From an uncultured Prevotella sp. (lineage in GTDB: Bacteria > Bacteroidota > Bacteroidia > Bacteroidales > Bacteroidaceae): DNA of 17,028 nucleotides. The DNA is taken from positions 1 through 17,028 of the forward strand of contig CAKPRX010000048.1 in NCBI GenBank assembly GCA_934183135.1, written 5' to 3'. The stretch's first letter is position 1. Every line of letters starts with the position of its first letter. This document shows positions 1 to 7,532 of this stretch, piece after piece. The notes under the pieces are model-generated. The model was not told the origin of the DNA. It saw only the letters and a program-made list of their open reading frames with translations, and ran no database searches. Position numbers and translations under genes: made by a program.

Positions 1-2
1 CC

Positions 3-356
3 CATATACTTACCTCGTGTCGCAACGAGATAATGGGCAACATCGCCCAGTGGCGCCGGGCGGTAGAGGCAGGCCAGTTTGTCAAGTACTTCGGCTATCC
101 TGGCGAGGGCACCATGATCGATGACGAGCTGTCGGCCAAGGGCTTTGGTATCACGATGCTCAAGACGGCTCCCAAGGGTTTCCCCCGCGACTACGAGTAT
201 ATCGACTATCTGCGTATGAAGGACTACTGCTGCTGGATGCGGGTTCCCGATACGCTGTTTGACGCCCCTGACTGGCAGAGGCAGCTGCTCCGCTACTTCC
301 GGGTGGCCAAGCCCATGATGGACTTTATCAACGCCGTGGTAGACGACTACGAGTAG
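3..356 (+). CDS. DUF2461 (TIGR02453-like) family protein, 3' part only
   Basis: The open frame runs in from the left window edge without a stop (about ten codons before the first ATG at 33), so this is the C-terminal part of a longer gene and the ATG at 33 is probably internal. The residues around TAPKGFPRDYEYIDYLRMKD match the conserved core of the DUF2461/TIGR02453 family, which I recall as full-length proteins of roughly 220-230 aa; about half is visible here. The function of the family is not established. The stop at 354-356 is followed within 3 nt by a GC-rich hairpin. I am confident of the family from this motif, but the real start lies outside the window. Confidence 0.8.
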   Translation, partial: HILTSCRNEIMGNIAQWRRAVEAGQFVKYFGYPGEGTMIDDELSAKGFGITMLKTAPKGFPRDYEYIDYLRMKDYCCWMRVPDTLFDAPDWQRQLLRYFRVAKPMMDFINAVVDDYE

Positions 357-358
357 CG

Positions 359-385
359 CCTCCGGACGGGGCAACCGCCCGGCGG
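359..385 (+). terminator. GC-rich hairpin just after the DUF2461 gene
   Basis: Bases 359-369 can pair with 375-385 around a GGCAA loop: 9 of 11 positions pair, with two mismatches. It starts three bases after the stop codon. There is no T-run after it, so it is not a classic intrinsic terminator; it could be a 3'-end stabilising or pausing structure. Confidence 0.35.
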
Positions 386-432
386 ACAACCGCGCAGCAA
401 GATAATACGATGGGGTAGAGGCCCGCCCCGGC

Positions 433-580
433 CTTTAGCCCATTGCTCCGAGCCACCCTGGGCTCCGTCTAAGGGCATGGGATGTATATTCTAAGGCTTG
501 GAATATACATCCCATGGTTCAGTATGCGTATCCTAAATCTTTAGACGGAGCGGCTGGTGGCTAAGCGCGAGCCAGGGGCT
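433..580. repeat. Large nested palindrome (possible MITE-like or structured element)
   Basis: The core is a perfect 16-bp inverted repeat, CATGGGATGTATATTC at 476-491 with its complement at 501-516, around a 9-base centre that can itself pair further. Outside it, 451-472 is complementary to 541-562 at 18 of 22 positions, including perfect blocks AGCCACC/GGTGGCT and GCTCCGTCTAA/TTAGACGGAGC. Weaker complementarity continues outward to about 433 and 580. No transposase or target-site duplication is obvious. It could be a MITE-like repeat, a structured RNA or a protein-binding palindrome. The sequence supports the symmetry but not the function. Confidence 0.6.
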
Positions 581-719
581 GCCGTATACACGGCGGTGCC
601 CATTCCCGCTGCCGTCATCCGCCTTCTACGATGGTCCTGCCATCCTTGTGGGCATCCCTGCGACCCACTTACAATCTGTAACTTGGCACGAAAAAATAGA
701 AAAAAACTGTGATTTTTAG

Positions 720-749
720 TTTCGTGTATTCTATTTTTTACTAAATTTG
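720..749 (+). promoter_or_regulatory. Probable ald promoter (Bacteroidetes type)
   Basis: TAAATTTG at 742-749 matches the Bacteroidetes -7 motif TAnnTTTG. An imperfect -33 element, TTTC at 720-723, lies 18 bp upstream. An 11-bp inverted repeat (AAAAAATAGAA at 691-701, complement at 729-739) brackets the -33 area and could be an operator. Transcription would start near 755, giving a leader of about 170 nt before the ald ATG. Confidence 0.5.
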
Positions 750-821
750 CACGTGTTAGGTTGCTGTTCATCCCTCTGAGCCCGCTCATGGGTATCGGCC
801 CTCCTGACACTGCCCCTGATA

Positions 822-868
822 GATGGCTGCACAGCCACAGACGGCTCCCAGCCGCCCTGGCTGCCATC
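822..868 (+). promoter_or_regulatory. Potentially folded leader segment upstream of ald
   Basis: GATGGC at 822-827 can pair with GCCATC at 863-868. Between them sit CGGCT CCC AGCCG (842-854), a 5-bp stem with a 3-base loop, and an alternative GGCTGCACAGCC hairpin (825-836) that competes with the outer stem. Competing hairpins in a long 5' leader are compatible with regulation, but this does not match any riboswitch class I recognise, and GC-rich sequence forms such stems by chance. Confidence 0.25.
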
Positions 869-929
869 ATCCTGGCCTTAGACACGAAGCATCTTATTTT
901 CTATTAAACATTTAAAAATCACTACCATT

Positions 930-2039
930 ATGAAAATCGGAATCCCAAAGGAAATTAAGAACAATGAGAACCGGGTGGGTATGACCCCCGATGGCGTGGC
1001 CGAACTGGTAAAGCATGGACACGAGGTGTATGTACAGCATACGGCTGGCGAGGGCAGCGGGTTTGCCGACGCGGCTTATGAGCAGGTGGGCGCTACCATA
1101 CTGCCGACCATCGAGGCGGTATACCAGGTGGCCGAGATGATTATCAAGGTCAAGGAGCCTATAGCCCCCGAGTATTCGCTGGTGCGCAAGGGACAGTTGC
1201 TCTTCACTTATTTCCATCTGGCCTGCGACAAACCGCTGACCGACGCCATGCTGAAGAGCGGTGCGGTGTGTCTGGCGTACGAGACTGTGCAGACGGCCGA
1301 CCACAGGCTGCCCCTGCTGGTTCCCATGAGCGAGGTGGCCGGGCGTATGGCTGCGCTCAACGGGGCTTACTATCTGCAGAAGACCCAGGGGGGCAAGGGC
1401 AAGCTGATAGGTGGCGTGCCCGGCGTAAAGCCGGCCAAGGTGCTGGTACTGGGTGGCGGCATCGTGGGCGAGGCTGCCGCACGTATGGCTGCCGGCATGG
1501 GTGCTGATGTGTACATTACCGACATCAACCTGGCCCGCTTGCGTCAGCTCGATGCCGAACTGCCCCCCACGGTACACACGCTGTACTCGACGGAGCACAA
1601 TATACGTAAGGAGCTACACGATGTAGACATCGTGATAGGCTCGGTCCTGGTGCCGGGCGACAAGACGCCTCACCTCATTACCCGGGCCATGCTCAGCGAG
1701 ATGGAGCCTGGTACGGTACTGGTAGATGTGGCCATAGACCAGGGTGGCTGCTTCGAGACGTCGCACGCCACCACGCACAGTGACCCTGTCTATGTGGTAG
1801 ACGGCATCGTACACTATGCCGTGGCCAACATTCCGGGTGCCGTGCCCAACACCTCGACGGCCGCGCTTACCAATGCCACGCTGAAGTATGCCCTGGCGCT
1901 GGCCGACAAGGGCTGGAAGCGTGCCTGCAAGGAAGATAATGCACTATATAAGGGATTGAATGTGGTAGAGGGTAAGGTTACCTACAAGGCAGTAGCCGAT
2001 GTGTGGGGACTGGACTACTCGGCTGCCGTGGTAGACTGA
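930..2039 (+). CDS. ald: Alanine dehydrogenase
   Basis: Cytoplasmic NAD-dependent L-alanine dehydrogenase (EC 1.4.1.1), which interconverts L-alanine with pyruvate and ammonium. At 369 aa it has the normal family length. It starts MKIGIPKEIKNNENRVGMTP, and the residues known to bind substrate or act in catalysis fall at their standard numbers: Arg15, Lys75, His96 and Asp270. The NAD-binding Rossmann turn is VLGGGIVGEAAARM at about residues 173-186, ending in an acidic residue (ITD, Asp198). The ATG at 930 follows an AT-rich leader. The gene stands alone behind its own promoter, and its last 25 bp overlap the convergent C11 peptidase gene. The close relative PntA was considered, but that subunit does not fit a complete 369-aa stand-alone frame with AlaDH residues. 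Confidence 0.97.
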   Translation: MKIGIPKEIKNNENRVGMTPDGVAELVKHGHEVYVQHTAGEGSGFADAAYEQVGATILPTIEAVYQVAEMIIKVKEPIAPEYSLVRKGQLLFTYFHLACDKPLTDAMLKSGAVCLAYETVQTADHRLPLLVPMSEVAGRMAALNGAYYLQKTQGGKGKLIGGVPGVKPAKVLVLGGGIVGEAAARMAAGMGADVYITDINLARLRQLDAELPPTVHTLYSTEHNIRKELHDVDIVIGSVLVPGDKTPHLITRAMLSEMEPGTVLVDVAIDQGGCFETSHATTHSDPVYVVDGIVHYAVANIPGAVPNTSTAALTNATLKYALALADKGWKRACKEDNALYKGLNVVEGKVTYKAVADVWGLDYSAAVVD

Positions 2040-3205
2040 GTATGAGTGGCCTTCCACCACGCTGTTGATGATTTCCGGCCCGCTACGTATGTATTGGTAG
2101 TCGGGTCGGAAATTGTTATTCCAGAGAATGTATTAATGTCTACCGTGGAGAAGCCCCCGTTGACCTCCGACAGGTTGGTGTATATCTTGGGCGTGTGTAC
2201 ATGGTAGGGTACCAGTAGGGCAACCATCGCATCAAACTGGCTGACACTGGCTGCGTCGCACAAGTGGCTGATGTAGCTGCCCATGTCAAAGAATATGGTC
2301 TGCCCCATGCCGTCGAGTTTCTGTAAGCGGCTCTCCTGCGTGGGGTCAAAGGTGTAGCGTGCATTAAAGGTACGCATAAGCTGGGCCATGGCTTCTACCT
2401 GCTGGCAGTCTATAACCGACAGGGTACCATAGGGATAAGTGCCGTGGCTATAGTAGCTGTAGAAACCATTGACGATAGCCTCGTAGTTGGGCGTTGTGGC
2501 ACACAGATAGGGCCAGATGGTACGGTAGGGTAGTCCGGTGGCCATAATCTCGCTGGTCGACGCGATGAGATAGTGGGTTACATCCTTCAGGTCGTAGGCC
2601 ACCTCGATGCCGGCCATATAACAGTCGTCGAAGGCGATAAACTGCATCGGCATGGCCGCACGGGTAATGCCGTCGGCCAGGTCAGCTAAGTCGGCCTGGA
2701 AACGGGCCTCGGTTCCGCCAAAGGCGCGGGTCTTGTAGTAGTCCGTAAGCCCCCGTGGCAACCAGCCAGTACCATGGCAGCCTATAATCATGGCATAGGT
2801 GTCGGCTTCGGCATGTGCGCGCACATCGCCCAAAACACCGGCTATACCCGTGGCACTCATGGCATCGTAGTCGGCATAGTGCTTCAGCGTGTCGCGGGTG
2901 CAGGCATTGCCCGTGTACCTTATCTCTATCAGGGCGGCCCTCGTGGGCGACTGCGCGATATACACTAACAGGCGGGTGCGGCCCAGGCCATGCTGGCTGG
3001 CAATGGCCGTCTCCATATCCTGTATGTTGGTGCAGAAGTAAGAGTACAGGTTGTTCGCATAGGGAGTCTCGGTACCCGAGGACCAAGGCATAAAAACAAA
3101 AAGCGTTTTCTCGGTTGGCGGTGTGGGTTTAGGCCCATTGCTGCTGCAACTCACGAAGACTAACGTGAGTACAGCCAGCACACAGTAACCGAGAAAACGC
3201 TTCAT
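2015..3205 (-). CDS. Clostripain-like C11 cysteine peptidase, lipoprotein
   Basis: A 396-aa predicted lipoprotein: a basic start, a hydrophobic stretch and a lipobox ending FVSC at Cys20, so it should be acylated and face the periplasm or cell surface. The caspase-like fold of family C11 is indicated by the histidine motif IIGCHGTGW (His144) and the cysteine motif FDDCYMAGIEVAYDL (Cys195), the expected catalytic dyad. Family members such as clostripain and PmC11 cleave after Arg or Lys; specificity here is inferred only from the family. The start lies 13 bp after the valS stop, so it is probably co-transcribed with valS. It converges on ald with a 25-bp overlap of coding ends and no visible terminator. 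The natural substrate cannot be read from the sequence. Confidence 0.9.
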   Translation of the reverse strand: MKRFLGYCVLAVLTLVFVSCSSNGPKPTPPTEKTLFVFMPWSSGTETPYANNLYSYFCTNIQDMETAIASQHGLGRTRLLVYIAQSPTRAALIEIRYTGNACTRDTLKHYADYDAMSATGIAGVLGDVRAHAEADTYAMIIGCHGTGWLPRGLTDYYKTRAFGGTEARFQADLADLADGITRAAMPMQFIAFDDCYMAGIEVAYDLKDVTHYLIASTSEIMATGLPYRTIWPYLCATTPNYEAIVNGFYSYYSHGTYPYGTLSVIDCQQVEAMAQLMRTFNARYTFDPTQESRLQKLDGMGQTIFFDMGSYISHLCDAASVSQFDAMVALLVPYHVHTPKIYTNLSEVNGGFSTVDINTFSGITISDPTTNTYVAGRKSSTAWWKATHTQSTTAAE

Positions 3206-3218
3206 AGGGTATGGTCTT

Positions 3219-5924
3219 TTATTTCTTTCTGAGTTCGGCTATCGACTCCTGCAGGGCTGCTATCTTCTCCACAGAGTCGCTTTCCTTCTTGCGCTCCAAC
3301 GCCACGACAGCCTCGGGGGCATGGGCCACAAACTTCTCGTTGGACAGTTTCTTGCGCACACCTGCCAGAAAACCTTCCAGGTGCTTGAGCTGTGCCTCGG
3401 CCTTGGCTATCTCGGCCTCTACGTCTATGAGGTCGCCCAGGGGTACGGCATACTCATGGGTGCCTATCATAAAGGCGCTGGCGCTGGCATCCTTCTCGCT
3501 CACCACCTCGATGCTGCTCAGGTTAGCCATCTTGGTAATCACGGCGTTGAAGTCGGTATAGGCGTTGTCGCATACGGCCTGCAGGGTCAGGGCCTCCTTG
3601 GGGGCTATGTTCTTCTGGCTGCGCACCATGCGTACACCGCTGACTATCTGCTTGACCTCCTCTATCTGGCTGATAAGTGCGAGCTCGGCCTCGGTGGGTG
3701 CCTCCATCTTCAAGGCATCGCGCATGATGCTCTCGCCCGGCTTGCGGTCGTAAATGTGCTGCCACAGCTCTTCGGTGATAAACGGCATGAAGGGGTGCAG
3801 CATCTTCAGCAGCGTCTCGAAGAAGCGCAGGGTGGCGTCGTAGGTCTGCTGGTCTATGGGCTGTGCCTCGCCGTTTACGTAAGCGGGCTTCACCATCTCC
3901 AGGTACCAACTCGAGAACTCGTCCCAGAACAGACGGTACACGGCCATCAGTGCTTCAGATATGCGGTACTTGCGGAAGAGGTCGTCAACTTCCTCATTGG
4001 TCTGCTTGAGTTTGGCCTCAAACCACTCTGTGGCTATGCGGCTGGCCTCGGGCTGCTCGCCGGCGGCCACGCTCCATCCCTTAACCAGGCGGAAGGCGTT
4101 CCATATCTTGTTGTTGAAGTTACGGCCCTGTTCGCATAGACTTTCGTCAAATAGAATGTCGTTACCTGCTGGTGCAGAGAGCATCATGCCCATGCGTACA
4201 CCGTCGGCGCCAAACTTCTCGATAAGTTCGATGGGGTCGGGAGAGTTGCCCAGGCTCTTGGACATCTTCCGGCCGAGTTTGTCGCGTACAATGCCGGTGA
4301 AGTAGACATTCTTGAAAGGTATCTGGCCCATGTACTCCTCGCCAGCCATAATCATGCGGGCCACCCAGAAGAAGATGATGTCTGGGGCGGTAACCAGGTC
4401 AGATGTGGGGTAGTAGTATTTTATCTCCTCGTTACCTGGGTTGTTGATGCCGTCGAACAATGAGATGGGCCAGAGCCATGACGAGAACCAGGTATCCAGT
4501 GCATCATCGTCCTGGCGCAGGTCGCCGGCCTGTAGGTTGGCGTTGCCGCTCTGCTTGCGGGCCAGTTCCAGTGCCTCCTCTGGGGTCTCGGCTACCACAT
4601 ACTGCTCTTCGCCATAATAGTAGGCTGGTATGCGGTGGCCCCACCACAGCTGGCGCGATATGCACCAGTCCTGTATGTTCTCTAACCAGTTCTTGTAGGT
4701 AGCCTTGTACTTAGCTGGGTAGAATTTCATTTCACCATTAAGTACTGGGGGGAGTGCTATGTCAGCGAAATGCTGCATGCGGAGGAACCACTGGAGTGAG
4801 AGGCGCGGCTCAATGGCTGTGTCGGGGTTGCGCTCAGAGTAACCCACCTTGTTGTTATAGTCTTCGATGCGCTCCATGAGGCCAGCAGCCTGCAGATCCT
4901 TAGCTATCTGGCGGCGGCAGTCAAAGCGGTCCATGCCGACATAGAGGGGCGATGCGTCAGAGATGGTGGCATCGGCATTGAATATGTCAATGGTCTCCAG
5001 GTTGTGGGTCTTGCCGAGCATGTAGTCATTGGTGTCGTGGGCTGGGGTAACCTTCAGACAGCCCGTACCAAACTCGATGTCTACATAGCGGTCTTCTATA
5101 ACGGGAATGACACGTCCCACGAGGGGCACGATGACTTTCTTGCCCTTCAGCCACTGGTTCTTAGGGTCTTTTGGGTTAATACACATGGCCGTATCGCCCA
5201 TGATGGTCTCGGGGCGGGTAGTGGCCACCACTGCGTAGTAACCTTTACTGTCCTTGTGGATAACATTGCCCTCGGCGGCGTTCTCTACATCCGAGCAGTC
5301 GCACTCAGGAGCTATGTAATATTTAAGGTGGTAGAGCTTGGACTGCTCATCCTTATACACCACTTCCTCGTTGCTCAGTGCCGTCTGGGCCTTGGGATCC
5401 CAGTTGACCATGCGCAGTCCGCGGTAGATAAGTCCCTTGTTGTACAAGTCCACGAACACCTTGATAACGCTTTTCGAGCGCTTCTCATCCATGGTAAATG
5501 CAGTACGATCCCAGTCACATGAGGCTCCCAGGCGGCGCAGCTGCTTGAGGATGATACCTCCGTGCTCATTAGTCCAGTCCCAGGCATGTTTCAAGAACTC
5601 CTCGCGGGTCAGGTCGTGCTTCTTGATGCCTTGTGCGGCAAGCCGCTTGACCACCTTGGCCTCAGTGGCTATCGAGGCGTGGTCGGTACCGGGCACCCAG
5701 CATGCGTTCTTGCCCTCCATGCGGGCTCGGCGTACCAGAATGTCCTGTATGGTGTTGTTGAGCATATGTCCCATGTGCAACACGCCGGTCACGTTAGGTG
5801 GGGGAATAACGATGGTGTATGGTTCTCTACCGTCTGGTTTGCTACTGAACAGCTTATTGTCAAGCCAGTACTGATACCATTTTGACTCCACTTCTCTTGG
5901 GTCGTACTTACTTGCTAATTCCAT
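3219..5924 (-). CDS. valS: Valyl-tRNA synthetase
   Basis: Cytoplasmic class I synthetase charging tRNA-Val (EC 6.1.1.9); 901 aa, close to the usual bacterial length. The signature HMGH is at residues 50-53 inside [15 protein letters not shown], and KMSKS is at 553-557 ([14 protein letters not shown]). Between them lies the CP1 editing domain, including the stretch [15 protein letters not shown]. The anticodon-binding helical domain follows ([21 protein letters not shown]), and the protein ends in the typical valyl-specific coiled-coil tail (about residues 830-901, rich in Glu/Lys/Ala heptads). The start [17 protein letters not shown] fits the family. It heads a minus-strand unit with the C11 peptidase and shares a short divergent promoter region with mazG. 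Confidence 0.98.
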   Translation of the reverse strand: MELASKYDPREVESKWYQYWLDNKLFSSKPDGREPYTIVIPPPNVTGVLHMGHMLNNTIQDILVRRARMEGKNACWVPGTDHASIATEAKVVKRLAAQGIKKHDLTREEFLKHAWDWTNEHGGIILKQLRRLGASCDWDRTAFTMDEKRSKSVIKVFVDLYNKGLIYRGLRMVNWDPKAQTALSNEEVVYKDEQSKLYHLKYYIAPECDCSDVENAAEGNVIHKDSKGYYAVVATTRPETIMGDTAMCINPKDPKNQWLKGKKVIVPLVGRVIPVIEDRYVDIEFGTGCLKVTPAHDTNDYMLGKTHNLETIDIFNADATISDASPLYVGMDRFDCRRQIAKDLQAAGLMERIEDYNNKVGYSERNPDTAIEPRLSLQWFLRMQHFADIALPPVLNGEMKFYPAKYKATYKNWLENIQDWCISRQLWWGHRIPAYYYGEEQYVVAETPEEALELARKQSGNANLQAGDLRQDDDALDTWFSSWLWPISLFDGINNPGNEEIKYYYPTSDLVTAPDIIFFWVARMIMAGEEYMGQIPFKNVYFTGIVRDKLGRKMSKSLGNSPDPIELIEKFGADGVRMGMMLSAPAGNDILFDESLCEQGRNFNNKIWNAFRLVKGWSVAAGEQPEASRIATEWFEAKLKQTNEEVDDLFRKYRISEALMAVYRLFWDEFSSWYLEMVKPAYVNGEAQPIDQQTYDATLRFFETLLKMLHPFMPFITEELWQHIYDRKPGESIMRDALKMEAPTEAELALISQIEEVKQIVSGVRMVRSQKNIAPKEALTLQAVCDNAYTDFNAVITKMANLSSIEVVSEKDASASAFMIGTHEYAVPLGDLIDVEAEIAKAEAQLKHLEGFLAGVRKKLSNEKFVAHAPEAVVALERKKESDSVEKIAALQESIAELRKK

Positions 5925-5963
5925 ATTTGTTGATATCTATAAATTCTTTATTAAAAAACATTG

Positions 5964-5971
5964 CAAAGTTA
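5964..5971 (-). promoter_or_regulatory. -7 box of the probable valS promoter
   Basis: Read on the minus strand, TAACTTTG matches TAnnTTTG and lies about 40 bp before the valS ATG. No good -33 TTTG is visible at the usual spacing. Only 23 bp separate it from the mazG -7 box on the other strand, so the two polymerase footprints would overlap. Confidence 0.55.
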
Positions 5972-5994
5972 CTGATTTTTTGTGTAAATTTACT

Positions 5995-6002
5995 TACTTT
6001 TG
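5995..6002 (+). promoter_or_regulatory. -7 box of the probable mazG promoter
   Basis: TACTTTTG matches TAnnTTTG 20 bp before the mazG ATG at 6023, so the leader would be very short. A TTTG occurs at 5979-5982 but only 12 bp upstream, closer than the normal -33 spacing; the -33 element is therefore weak or absent. Confidence 0.5.
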
Positions 6003-6022
6003 CAAAGAAATTATTGAGTACA

Positions 6023-6844
6023 ATGAATAGCAGAGAGACTATCATAGAAGCATTTGGACGCCTGCTGGATGTTCAGGAGAGGCTTCGCAAGGAATGTCCG
6101 TGGGACAGGAAGCAGACTTTTGAGAGCTTGCGCCCCAATACGATAGAAGAGGTGTTTGAGTTGGCCGACGCCCTGGCCAAAAAAGATATGCACAATATTA
6201 TGAAAGAACTGGGCGACGTGATGGAGCACGTGTTGTTCTATGCCATACTGGGCGCTGAGGCCGGCGAGTTTGACATGGCCGATGTGTGTACCCAGGAGGC
6301 GCGCAAGCTGATGTTCCGCCATCCTTTTATTGACTGGACCGGATGGCCCGATGACCCTAAGGCCGATGCCGTGGACGCCCCGGCCGACAGCGAAGCCGTA
6401 GAGCAGACCTGGGAGCAAATTAAGCAGAAGGAGAAGGACGGCAACAAGACGGTTCTCTCGGGCGTGCCCGATGCCCTCCCGTCTCTTATCAAGGCTTATC
6501 GTATCCAGGACAAGGCCCGTAATGTGGGTTTCGACTGGCAGCGCCGTGAGGATGTGTGGGATAAGGTGCGCGAGGAGATGGGCGAGCTCGAGGTAGAACT
6601 GGCTAAGGGCGACGGCCCCAACTCTGAGGGCGAGCTGGGCGATTTCTTGTTCAGCGTGATTAATGCAGCTCGTCTCTATCACCTTAATCCGGACAATGCG
6701 CTGGAACGGACCAATCAGAAATTTATCCATCGGTTTAACTATGTAGAACGCAAGGCTAAGGAGAGTGGCAAGGAGCTAAAGGATATGACGCTCGGAGAGA
6801 TGGATGCGCTCTGGGATGAGGCTAAGCAACTTGAGAAGAGATAA
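6023..6844 (+). CDS. mazG: Nucleoside triphosphate pyrophosphohydrolase MazG
   Basis: A 273-aa all-alpha NTP pyrophosphohydrolase that hydrolyses (d)NTPs to monophosphate and pyrophosphate, a house-cleaning activity against aberrant nucleotides. The N-terminal domain shows CPWD at 25-28, the metal-binding EEVFE at 42-46 and ELGD at 62-65. The C-terminal domain repeats the pattern with EEMGELEVEL and GELGDFLFSVINAARL, as in two-domain MazG proteins. The ATG at 6023 is chosen because MNSRETIIEAFGRLL is where family similarity begins. An in-frame extension back to 5882 would start inside valS, cross the promoter and add 47 unrelated hydrophobic residues. It is first of a long co-directional run, 87 bp before the next gene. 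Confidence 0.95.
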   Translation: MNSRETIIEAFGRLLDVQERLRKECPWDRKQTFESLRPNTIEEVFELADALAKKDMHNIMKELGDVMEHVLFYAILGAEAGEFDMADVCTQEARKLMFRHPFIDWTGWPDDPKADAVDAPADSEAVEQTWEQIKQKEKDGNKTVLSGVPDALPSLIKAYRIQDKARNVGFDWQRREDVWDKVREEMGELEVELAKGDGPNSEGELGDFLFSVINAARLYHLNPDNALERTNQKFIHRFNYVERKAKESGKELKDMTLGEMDALWDEAKQLEKR

Positions 6845-6931
6845 GATAGTATATATATAATTAAGGTATAGGTATTGCGGGATATGGACAGAAAGACCGT
6901 AGATACTACAGGTGTAATGGAGGATATAACT

Positions 6932-7507
6932 ATGCGAAAATCAGTAGTTTTGGCCATGTCGGCTTTAGTCTTGGTGATGGCAGTGGGCTGCCATGGCAAT
7001 AAGGCAGATAACAATGCTCAGCAGGCAGACAGCATAGAGGCCGCTGCGCAGCCAGATACCACCGTCTATGGTGTATGCGGAACGGGAACATCTATGCACA
7101 CGCTGGAACTGATAACCGATGAGGGCGACACGTTGACCTACCTGGTCGACGTAGACTCCGAGGACGAAGTAGTGAAGGGTGGCATGTTAGCTGGCGACCG
7201 CATGGCTGTCGTGGGAGCCAAGGACGGCAATGGCGAGCAGGTGGCCACCCAGGTGCTGAACCTTACTACGCTCTTAGGCAGGTGGACCAGCATAGACAAG
7301 AATTTCGAGATACAGGAAGGAGGGGTCGTAGAGTCGAGCGTGAAGGCCGAGAGCCATCCATGGACTTCCTGGAAAATATACAATGGCAATCTGCTGCTCA
7401 ACCGCGATACCTTCAATGTGGTTCAGTTGGGTGCCGACAGCCTTTATTTGGAGAACCGCGAGGGCATCTATGCTTTCAAGCGTCAGCAGGCTACCCCCGA
7501 GCAGTAA
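6932..7507 (+). CDS. Lipocalin-like lipoprotein (Bacteroidetes type)
   Basis: A 191-aa predicted lipoprotein. The start at 6932 (MRKSVVLAMSALVLVMAVGC) is preferred over 6875 because GGAGG at 6919-6923 lies 8 bp upstream and because the signal peptide begins there; the lipobox ends AVGC at Cys20. After an acidic, Asn/Gln/Ala-rich linker, residues about 45-115 form a beta-rich region of unknown type. The C-terminal part from about residue 117 (LLGRWTSIDKNFEIQEGGV, later WTSWKIYNGNLLL) resembles the lipocalin-like domain common in Bacteroidetes lipoproteins, although it is short for a full barrel. Ligand and role are unknown. The RNase Z gene begins 25 bp after its stop, so the two are probably co-transcribed. 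Confidence 0.8.
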   Translation: MRKSVVLAMSALVLVMAVGCHGNKADNNAQQADSIEAAAQPDTTVYGVCGTGTSMHTLELITDEGDTLTYLVDVDSEDEVVKGGMLAGDRMAVVGAKDGNGEQVATQVLNLTTLLGRWTSIDKNFEIQEGGVVESSVKAESHPWTSWKIYNGNLLLNRDTFNVVQLGADSLYLENREGIYAFKRQQATPEQ

Positions 7508-7532
7508 TACGAATATCATAACATAGCTGATA

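Larger units (their letters stand above)
357..929. other. 573-bp gene-free region between the DUF2461 gene and ald
   Basis: No convincing gene lies here. The minus-strand open frame at 541-885 has the unstructured, Arg/Ser-rich composition of a chance frame and resembles nothing I know. The region holds, in order, a GC-rich hairpin, a large nested palindrome (about 433-580), an AT-rich stretch with an 11-bp inverted repeat and a Bacteroidetes-type -7 box (about 685-750), and a GC-rich potentially folded leader (about 755-929) before ald. A 16-codon frame starting with the ATG at 514 inside the palindrome is too short to support. Confidence 0.7.

Noticed and set aside
514..564. 16-codon frame inside the large palindrome
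   Set aside because: It is too short to judge, has no ribosome binding site, and the start lies within the hairpin arm.
541..885. 114-codon minus-strand frame in the gene-free region before ald
   Set aside because: It crosses the palindrome arm and the ald promoter, has no recognisable domain, signal or start context.
912..1598. 228-codon minus-strand frame opposite ald
   Set aside because: It lies entirely opposite a gene with all catalytic residues intact; His/Gln-rich composition is typical of a GC-skewed shadow frame.
3321..4139. 272-codon plus-strand frame inside valS
   Set aside because: It is antisense to the conserved valS C-terminal region and has low-complexity Leu/Gly composition with no motif.
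5882..6022. 47-codon N-terminal extension of the mazG frame
   Set aside because: It would begin inside valS, run through the divergent promoter and encode hydrophobic residues unlike any MazG start; family similarity begins at 6023.
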